DNA of 28,272 nucleotides from JAQIBY01 sp051747965 (GTDB taxonomy: Bacteria; Bacteroidota; Bacteroidia; Bacteroidales; ML635J-15): positions 1-28,272 of the forward strand of contig JBNJGS010000032.1 in NCBI GenBank assembly GCA_051747965.1, in the 5' to 3' direction. This document shows positions 22,820 through 28,272 of the stretch, in pieces (position 1 is the first letter of the stretch; every line of letters starts with the position of its first letter). The notes under the pieces were generated by a model. It was given only the letters and a program-made list of their open reading frames with translations. It ran no database searches and was not told the DNA's origin. A program made the translations under genes and the position numbers.

Positions 22820-24625
22820 TTACCCTATTGCCTTCTTCTGCTTTTTCCTGTCGTGTTCGTTCAGTAATATCTTACGGAAACGTAATGATTTTGGTGTGAC
22901 TTCAAGGTATTCGTCCTTCCCGATATATTCCATGGATTCCTCCAGTGAATATTTTATCGCCGGGGCAATGTTCAGTTTCTCGTCAGCACCTGATGAACGC
23001 ATGTTGGAAAGTTTTTTGGTTTTGATGACATTCACCATGATGTCTTCATCACGTGTGTTTTCACCAATTACCTGCCCGGCATAAACTTCATCATTGGGTT
23101 CTACGAAAAAGCGACCACGGTCCTGCAGCTTGTCCAGCGAATAGGCAATGACAGTGCCGGTTTCCATGGCGATGATCGATCCGTTGTGCCGTGTGTTAAT
23201 CTCGCCTTTCCATGGTTCAAAGCCTTTAAACCGATGAGAGATTACAGCCTCTCCCTCAGTAGCTGTAAGCAGTGGATTTGTCAGGCCTATCAGACCGCGG
23301 GATGGTATCTTGAATTCCAGGCGTGCACGTCCGTCTTCACTTTCAATGTTCACGATATCACCTTTGCGCTTGGTTACCAGTTCTATCACTTTCCCGGAAA
23401 GTTCATCGGTGACATCCACGTACAAATGCTCCACAGGTTCATTTTTGTATCCATCAATATCTTTGATCAGCACACGTGGCTGGCCGATCTGAAATTCATA
23501 GCCCTCACGGCGCATGGTTTCCACCAGAATGGAAAGGTGCAGGATGCCCCGGCCATAAACTGTCAGACGATCCGGTGAATCGGTATCCTCGACACGCAGT
23601 GCAAGGTTCTTTTCCGTTTCCATGTACAGGCGGTCGCGGATGTGACGTGAAGTTACGTACTTTCCCTCTTTGCCAAAAAATGGCGAATTGTTGATGGTAA
23701 ACAGCATGCTCATGGTGGGTTCATCCACTTTGATTGTCTGCAATGCATCAGGTTCTTCGAAATCAGCAACGGTATCACCAATATCAAAATCATCCAGACC
23801 CATAATGGCAACAATTTCTCCGGAACCAACTTCCGCTTTTACTTTTTCCTTGCCAAGGCCTTCAAAGCGGTACAACTCTTTCACAACAGATTTGTGAATC
23901 ACACCGTTGCGCTGTACAACCGATACTTTGTCGCCCATTTTTATGCTTCCGCGATACACGCGCCCTACAGCAATCCTGCCGGTATAGGAAGAGTAATCAA
24001 TGGAGGTGATGCGCAACTGCAGGCTTCCGGGATTTGGTTTTGCCGGCGGAATGGTTTCCAGAATTGTGTCCAGAAGATAGGATACATCCTGTGTCGGCTC
24101 CTGCCAGTCCGGGCCCATCCAGCCTTCCTTTGAGGAGCCGTAAACCACCGGATATTCCAGTTGCTCTTCATTGGCATCCAGGGAAAACATCAGATCAAAG
24201 ACGTTTTCATTCACTTCTTCCGGCTTGCAATTGGGCTTATCCACCTTGTTGATCACAAGAATTGGCTTCAGACCCATTTCCAGTGCTTTTTGCAACACGA
24301 AACGCGTTTGCGGCATCGGTCCTTCAAAGGCATCCACCAGCACCAGCACACCGTCGGCCATGTTGAGTACACGTTCCACTTCGCCACCAAAATCCGAGTG
24401 ACCCGGGGTATCAATGATGTTGATTTTTGTGTCCTTATACCGGACAGATACATTTTTCGACAGAATGGTAATCCCCCGTTCCCGCTCCAGATCATTGGAA
24501 TCGAGTATGAGCTCTCCCATATCCTGATTTTCTCTGAACAATTTTACCTGATGCAACATGCGGTCCACCAGGGTAGTTTTCCCATGATCTACATGGGCAA
24601 TAATCGCTATGTTTCTGATTTCCAT
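22820..24625 (-). CDS. typA: translational GTPase TypA/BipA
   Basis: This 601-residue ribosome-associated GTPase is related to EF-G and is important for ribosome assembly and stress growth. It has G1 AHVDHGKTTLVDRML, G3 DTPGHSDFGGEVER and G4 NKVDKPNC, then EF-G-like domains and the TypA C-terminal domain (EDGRARLEFKIPSRGLIGLT). The ATG at 24625 (MEIRNIAIIAH) is the family start; an upstream in-frame ATG at 24679 would add 18 unrelated residues and start before the promoter element. It is convergent with hipA and its stop directly abuts hipA's. Confidence 0.96.
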   Translation of the reverse strand: MEIRNIAIIAHVDHGKTTLVDRMLHQVKLFRENQDMGELILDSNDLERERGITILSKNVSVRYKDTKINIIDTPGHSDFGGEVERVLNMADGVLVLVDAFEGPMPQTRFVLQKALEMGLKPILVINKVDKPNCKPEEVNENVFDLMFSLDANEEQLEYPVVYGSSKEGWMGPDWQEPTQDVSYLLDTILETIPPAKPNPGSLQLRITSIDYSSYTGRIAVGRVYRGSIKMGDKVSVVQRNGVIHKSVVKELYRFEGLGKEKVKAEVGSGEIVAIMGLDDFDIGDTVADFEEPDALQTIKVDEPTMSMLFTINNSPFFGKEGKYVTSRHIRDRLYMETEKNLALRVEDTDSPDRLTVYGRGILHLSILVETMRREGYEFQIGQPRVLIKDIDGYKNEPVEHLYVDVTDELSGKVIELVTKRKGDIVNIESEDGRARLEFKIPSRGLIGLTNPLLTATEGEAVISHRFKGFEPWKGEINTRHNGSIIAMETGTVIAYSLDKLQDRGRFFVEPNDEVYAGQVIGENTRDEDIMVNVIKTKKLSNMRSSGADEKLNIAPAIKYSLEESMEYIGKDEYLEVTPKSLRFRKILLNEHDRKKQKKAIG

Positions 24626-24676
24626 ATAAATAAATTCTGTAAATTCCTCTGCCGAAAAATGCCGGCAAAAGGCGTG

Positions 24677-24684
24677 CAAAGGTA
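24677..24684 (-). promoter_or_regulatory. -7 promoter element of typA
   Basis: TACCTTTG on the minus strand fits TAnnTTTG and lies about 51 nt upstream of the typA ATG at 24625, supporting that start over the one at 24679. Confidence 0.5.
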
Positions 24685-24746
24685 GGCATTAATCCCATTG
24701 AATTGGAGAAATGTTGTGATTATTTTCTGGCTTTTTTAGGGCGTAT

Positions 24747-24892
24747 CCCTTTTTGTTTTCAGCCTGCGCTGTTAGCAAAACCTTCAGGGTCGTCCCTATA
24801 AACTTGTTTGTTGAATTTGAAAAGAACAGTACAGCGAGGAATTGGAGCGACCCTGAAGGTTGCGCCCGCAGGCCCTCTGAAAACAAAAAGGG
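24747..24892. repeat. 146-bp long inverted-repeat hairpin
   Basis: The outer arms are perfect over 16 bp (CCCTTTTTGTTTTCAG at 24747-24762 with 24877-24892). The middle has CCTGC/GCAGG, and the inner arms are perfect over 14 bp (AACCTTCAGGGTCG at 24779-24792 with 24848-24861). About 55 nt of AT-rich sequence form the loop. It is not coding and not a simple terminator. It may be a MITE-like or other interspersed palindromic element and sits between typA and the DUF89 gene. Confidence 0.75.
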
Positions 24893-24979
24893 TCGGGCTA
24901 TCCGCTTTATCTGTGGCCGCCGGACAATGGCGCCCACAGGATGCCGCTTCTATCCCTTACGCAACCATCCGCTATGGCC
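24890..24979 (+). other. candidate structured element next to the long hairpin
   Basis: The stretch starts GGGTCGGGCTATCCGC. It contains a hairpin at 24911-24939 (CTGTGGCCGCC pairing with GGCGCCCACAG at 10 of 11 positions, loop GGACAAT). It continues with GCCGCTTCTATCCC and CCATCCGCTATGGCC. The motif set looks familiar from intergenic regions of other Bacteroidota and may belong to a known conserved RNA or repeat class, such as the Flavo-1 motif. That is recall and not a match I could verify. Confidence 0.35.
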
Positions 24980-25095
24980 TTTCTGAATAAACTGATGGTT
25001 CCCCTCTTTCCTGAAACGGTAAGATCACCCCAATAAAAACATTTGTCATTGGAACATTGGTTCAGAATTCTCTTCTTTGTAAAAAACATTGCACT

Positions 25096-25493
25096 ATGAA
25101 CTCAGATTGCATGCTCTGCCAGTTGAAATCAATCAGCCGGCATATCAAAACAGTAAGCATCAGCGAAACAGATCGACTGGATATTATTCGTGAGTTTCTG
25201 GCTTACCTCAGCAGTGTCGACAAAAACACTACCAATCCTGAGATGGCTGCACAACTGAACCGACTGATTGCTGCTCATCATCCGGAAAAAGAGATTTACC
25301 GCCTTGAAAAGGAAGAATTCAATCAGGCCATGTTGGAGTTGTACGATACCTGGCATCACAAAGCCACACAATCTGACAAGCCGCTGCATACAGCCATGAA
25401 ACTTGCCATCGCCGGCAACATCATTGATTTTGGTCCCGACCATGAATTTGATGCTGAAACCGTTATTGAGAGCGTCCTGGAAACCAATCTGGC
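25096..25493 (+). CDS. DUF89 family protein, N-terminal part (cut by gap)
   Basis: The visible 132 residues have an N-terminal Cys pair (MNSDCMLCQL) and the helical N-domain of DUF89 (ARMT1-like) proteins, with the family's AMKLAIAGNIIDFGPDHEFD metal-site motif near residue 110. Family members are metal-dependent phosphatases thought to remove damaged or harmful phosphometabolites. The start at ATG 25096 is preferred to an in-frame TTG at 25057. The reading frame runs into 100 N. Typical members are about 280-300 residues, so about half the protein is missing and the frame after the gap cannot be trusted. Confidence 0.78.
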
Positions 25494-25593
25494 NNNNNNN
25501 NNNNNNNNNNNNNNNNNNNNNNNNNNNNNNNNNNNNNNNNNNNNNNNNNNNNNNNNNNNNNNNNNNNNNNNNNNNNNNNNNNNNNNNNNNNNN
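25494..25593. other. assembly gap (100 N)
   Basis: Exactly 100 unknown bases; by convention this usually marks a gap of unknown length. The 3' part of the DUF89 gene is missing here, and other genes could be too. Confidence 0.98.
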
Positions 25594-25695
25594 ATGCATG
25601 CTCACCGCCTGCCGGATTGCGACAAGGAACCCTGTTTATAAGCCGGGTTTAGGACATTTTCGCATGGCTTTGCTGCAGATTCACAGCTTTTTCTG

Positions 25696-25703
25696 TATAT
25701 TTG
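25696..25703 (+). promoter_or_regulatory. -7 promoter element of the TMTC-like gene
   Basis: TATATTTG fits TAnnTTTG, 20 nt before the ATG at 25724. A TTTG at 25669-25672 is a possible -33 element, but the 23-nt spacing is slightly long. Confidence 0.45.
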
Positions 25704-25723
25704 ACCATCATGCAAAACTGACT

Positions 25724-28198
25724 ATGGGGAAAAAACCGTCGCGCATACAGTTGTACACAGCCTTGTGGTTTCTGATTCTGGCCTTTATTCTTTACGGTCA
25801 GTCGGTAAATAACGGATACAATATTGATGACAATTACGTTGTTGAGGAGCACGAGCAGGTACAAAAAGGGATAAAGGGCATTCCGGAAATATTTAGCAGC
25901 AGGTATCATCAGAAGCGCGATCAGTACTTTGGTTACCGGCCTCTCACCATTGTTGTTTACGCGATAGAATATCAGATTTTTGGTAACAATCCCTCTGTTT
26001 TCCATTTGCTGAACATTTTATGGTATGCTGTTCTGCTTTTGGTACTGTTCCGGCTGATTCGCATCCTGATTCCCGGCATTTCCTTTTGGTTCGTCATCAT
26101 AGCACTGAGCATTTTCGCAGTGCATCCCATTCACAGCGAAGTGGTGCTGAGTCTGAAAAACAGGGAAGAAATATTTTGCTTTCTTTTATCAGCTCTGGCC
26201 TGGATATCATTTATCCGGTTTTATGACATGCGGAAATGGTACCATCTCATGACAGGCCTTGTGTTGCTTGCATTGGCTTTCCTTGCCAAAGAAACCGCTG
26301 TAATTTTTGTGGCCATCATCCCGCTGAGTTTGTATTATTTCCGCATGGAGCAAACAAAGCAGGATGAAGTACGTTCAGAAGATTATCAGGCAGGAAAATC
26401 GCTGCGCATCATCACCGGCATCCTGCAGTTGCTTTTTCTAACCGGTGTCATTACCGAACCGGATTTTCTTAGTCGCATAATTGGTGATGCACCTGCCACC
26501 TTTTTGTTTTTGCTGCTGTTTTTGCTTGTCACGTTTTACCTTATGCGCAGGCAGCGTGGCAAGATCACCACAACAGAGCTTAAAGATCCATTCATTGTAC
26601 TTGCCATTGCATCTTTTGTAGCCGGACTTGTTTTTCTGGCCATAAACAAAGACCTGACCCGATGGCTGGTGGCACTTTCCCTGCTGTTGACAGGTTTGCA
26701 TGCACAGTTTCCCGATTTGTCAGCACGAATCAAAGGCATAAAAATCAGCAAAGCCATGCTTATTGCAATCGGGATTGCCCTGATTTCCGGCGTGGTATTG
26801 TTCATTGTTTACCTCATTCCGGAAATGAACCTGCCAACAAAAAATGCACCGGTATACAACTGGCAAAACCCACTGTTTGCTGACAAATCCGCAGGCAGCA
26901 CCCTGGGTGTGGCATTTTATTCCCTGGCGTGGTACCTGAAACTATTGCTCTTGCCTTACCCGCTGCGGTTTTATTATGGTTATGCACTGGTTCCGGCAGC
27001 CGGCCTTAGCCATCCGGTTGTAATCATCTCAATTCTTATTCATGCCGCAATGATATGGCTGATGTTCCGGGGTATGAAGGAGCGCAGGATCTGGTCGTTT
27101 GCCATCGCGTTTTACCTGATAGGGATTCTTCCCTTTGCCAACCTGTTTTTTCCCCTGACAGGCATCATTGCCGAACGACTGTTGTTTATTCCATCACTGG
27201 GATTTTCATTGCTTGTAGCATGGCTTATTTTCCGAATTGTTAAAGAAAATCCATATGCAAAGACCATCACCAAAAAGACAGGAATTTTGCTTTTGAGCCT
27301 CTTGCTTGTGTTCCCTTTTTCCATCATCACCATCAAGCGCAATGCCGACTGGGAAAACCGGAAAACTCTTTACCAGGCAGACATCGGCAAGCTTGAAAAC
27401 TCGGCCAAAGCCAACAACCTGGTGGCAAATTATCTGATAGGTGAAGTGTATGCAGGCATGAAAGCCGGTGTGCCACTTCAGCGCATGGATAAAAAGATTC
27501 ACCAGTCCATTGATTACTACCAGCAAGCCATAGCGGTTGACAGCACTTATGCCAACCCGCTGCACAATCTTGGCTATATTTACCTGATTATTGGCAGGGA
27601 ATATGAGCGTGCTGAAGGTTATTTTACCCGTTGCCTGCAGATTGACAGCACCGTGACCGAGGCCTGGCTGAACCGCGGTGTTGCTCGCTATCATCAGGAA
27701 AAGTACAAGCAGGCAAAACGAGACTTACAGCATTGCATCCAATCCGGACTGGAAAAAGATATGGACAAGGCGTTTTATTACCTTGGCATGATTGCTGAGA
27801 CCCGGGGCGACACGGCAAAGGCCATTGCCATGTACGATTCAGTACTGAATTATTCGCCGGGACAGCCACGAAGTCTTGAAAAGCTTCAAAGCATATATGC
27901 CGCGTCAAATGCTTACGAAAAAGCTTTGGAATATAATGCCAGGCTGCGTAAAACAGCCTCACCAAAAAACGATCAGGTGTGGGTTGACAAAGGCAATTAC
28001 CATTTGATGCTGGGCGATACGGTACAGGCGATTCAGGCATGGGAGAAAGCGTTTGCTATTTTCCCGGGCAACTACACTATAGGCATGACCCTGGCCAATT
28101 ATTACGAAGAACATGGCAAGCCCCAAAAGGCCAGTGCCATACGCAACAAGGCGATTGAGTACAGGCGAAAGCAGGGAAATCAGCGAAGAAATCGTTGA
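25724..28198 (+). CDS. TMTC-like polytopic membrane protein with C-terminal TPRs
   Basis: This 824-residue protein has an N-terminal half of roughly ten or more membrane helices with GT-C glycosyltransferase hallmarks: an acidic first-loop motif NIDDNYVVEEH near residue 35, FGYRPLTIV, HPIHSEVVLSLKNREE and AFLAKETAVIF. The C-terminal soluble part (about 560-815) has TPR repeats (for example NPLHNLGYIYLIIGREYERAEGYFTRCLQ and VTEAWLNRGVARYHQEKYKQAKRDL). Eukaryotic TMTC proteins are O-mannosyltransferases, and bacterial members of this layout are mostly uncharacterised. A role in glycosylating envelope proteins is inference. The start at ATG 25724 follows a -7 element; the frame open upstream through the gap is an artefact. 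Confidence 0.8.
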   Translation: MGKKPSRIQLYTALWFLILAFILYGQSVNNGYNIDDNYVVEEHEQVQKGIKGIPEIFSSRYHQKRDQYFGYRPLTIVVYAIEYQIFGNNPSVFHLLNILWYAVLLLVLFRLIRILIPGISFWFVIIALSIFAVHPIHSEVVLSLKNREEIFCFLLSALAWISFIRFYDMRKWYHLMTGLVLLALAFLAKETAVIFVAIIPLSLYYFRMEQTKQDEVRSEDYQAGKSLRIITGILQLLFLTGVITEPDFLSRIIGDAPATFLFLLLFLLVTFYLMRRQRGKITTTELKDPFIVLAIASFVAGLVFLAINKDLTRWLVALSLLLTGLHAQFPDLSARIKGIKISKAMLIAIGIALISGVVLFIVYLIPEMNLPTKNAPVYNWQNPLFADKSAGSTLGVAFYSLAWYLKLLLLPYPLRFYYGYALVPAAGLSHPVVIISILIHAAMIWLMFRGMKERRIWSFAIAFYLIGILPFANLFFPLTGIIAERLLFIPSLGFSLLVAWLIFRIVKENPYAKTITKKTGILLLSLLLVFPFSIITIKRNADWENRKTLYQADIGKLENSAKANNLVANYLIGEVYAGMKAGVPLQRMDKKIHQSIDYYQQAIAVDSTYANPLHNLGYIYLIIGREYERAEGYFTRCLQIDSTVTEAWLNRGVARYHQEKYKQAKRDLQHCIQSGLEKDMDKAFYYLGMIAETRGDTAKAIAMYDSVLNYSPGQPRSLEKLQSIYAASNAYEKALEYNARLRKTASPKNDQVWVDKGNYHLMLGDTVQAIQAWEKAFAIFPGNYTIGMTLANYYEEHGKPQKASAIRNKAIEYRRKQGNQRRNR

Positions 28199-28211
28199 TT
28201 AAGTTTCCACC

Positions 28212-28272
28212 CTAGAACACCAGCATAAGCAAAAAGTACAGCAATGGCAATGTCCCCAGGCTCAGCACGGTG
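28212..28272 (-). CDS. C-terminal end of a membrane protein (partial)
   Basis: The minus strand reads TVLSLGTLPLLYFLLMLVF then TAG, a hydrophobic tail typical of an integral membrane protein's last helix. The rest lies outside the window. The gene would be convergent with the TMTC-like gene, with a 13-bp gap. The family cannot be named from 19 residues. Confidence 0.4.
   Translation of the reverse strand, partial: TVLSLGTLPLLYFLLMLVF

Noticed and set aside
24626..24679. An 18-residue N-terminal extension of TypA
   Set aside because: It is not similar to TypA N-termini, and the -7 element at 24677-24684 would place the start codon of the extension at the promoter itself.
24161..24685. A 174-codon plus-strand frame inside typA
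   Set aside because: Antisense shadow of the conserved GTPase domain.
24747..24892. The long hairpin as a CRISPR array or a terminator
   Set aside because: There is only one pair of inverted arms with no regularly spaced direct repeats, and the loop is too long and lacks a terminal T-tract.
25403..28198. A 931-codon plus-strand frame running through the N gap into the TMTC-like gene
   Set aside because: The upstream part overlaps the DUF89 gene in another frame and crosses unknown bases; the real start is the ATG at 25724 after a promoter element.
1..28272. tRNA, rRNA, transposase or integrase genes
   Set aside because: No sequence with the cloverleaf or rRNA signatures and no DDE, HUH or tyrosine/serine recombinase motifs were recognised by eye on either strand.

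Overview
The window looks like a chromosomal scaffold of a member of the Bacteroidota. The evidence is promoter-like TAnnTTTG (-7) elements upstream of many genes with no obvious Shine-Dalgarno sequences, a TPR/membrane/LuxR-HTH regulator of a type common in this phylum, a Bacteroidota-style TonB C-terminal domain, a PG0541-like transporter-associated protein and a TMTC-like membrane TPR protein. I cannot fix the genus; an environmental Bacteroidales/Marinilabiliales-like organism is a guess. A run of exactly 100 N (25494-25593) is a scaffolding gap of unknown true size, so this is a draft or metagenome assembly.

Layout. 1-6849 (mostly minus strand): a tightly packed five-gene operon, reading tetR - tolC-like - membrane-fusion lipoprotein - RND pump - small PII-like protein. 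It has a good promoter and a near-perfect operator-like inverted repeat just upstream of tetR. Downstream of it lie a 32-codon remnant of a secreted protein and a hairpin terminator. 6850-7223 is intergenic and carries a long imperfect hairpin. 7224-9051 (plus): an ECF sigma factor overlapping a gene that fuses a zinc-binding anti-sigma domain, one membrane segment, a long acidic linker and a TonB C-terminal domain. 9175-10827 (minus): groEL without a neighbouring groES, followed upstream by about 480 bp with a GC-rich inverted-repeat element. 11306-14194 (plus): dusB (possibly leaderless) and aspS. 14290-18691 (minus): a TPR-HTH regulator, an L-serine dehydratase and a two-domain glycosyltransferase. 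18793-21131 (plus): an OsmC-like protein with an altered active site, a FlK-like hotdog thioesterase, and a homologue of archaeal cyclic 2,3-diphosphoglycerate synthetase. 21267-22819 (plus): a complete HipB/HipA-type module whose promoter elements are embedded in twin TTTGT-N8-ACAAA palindromes, abutting the convergent typA/bipA (22820-24625) with no spacer. 24626-25095 holds a 146-bp near-perfect hairpin and a second structured motif. 25096 onward (plus): a DUF89 gene cut by the gap, then a TMTC-like membrane/TPR protein, and the tail of a convergent membrane protein at the window edge.

How the genes work together. The RND set is a self-contained regulated tripartite efflux pump with a small accessory protein. 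The sigma/anti-sigma-TonB pair is a candidate envelope-signalling device linking energy transduction to transcription. HipBA is a self-regulated toxin-antitoxin unit. The rest is housekeeping: translation and tRNA modification (aspS, dusB, typA), chaperonin (groEL), serine catabolism and envelope glycosylation. The observations most worth pursuing are the anti-sigma/TonB fusion, the HipBA operator-promoter architecture, the structured repeat near 24.7-25.0 kb, and the bacterial cPGS homologue.
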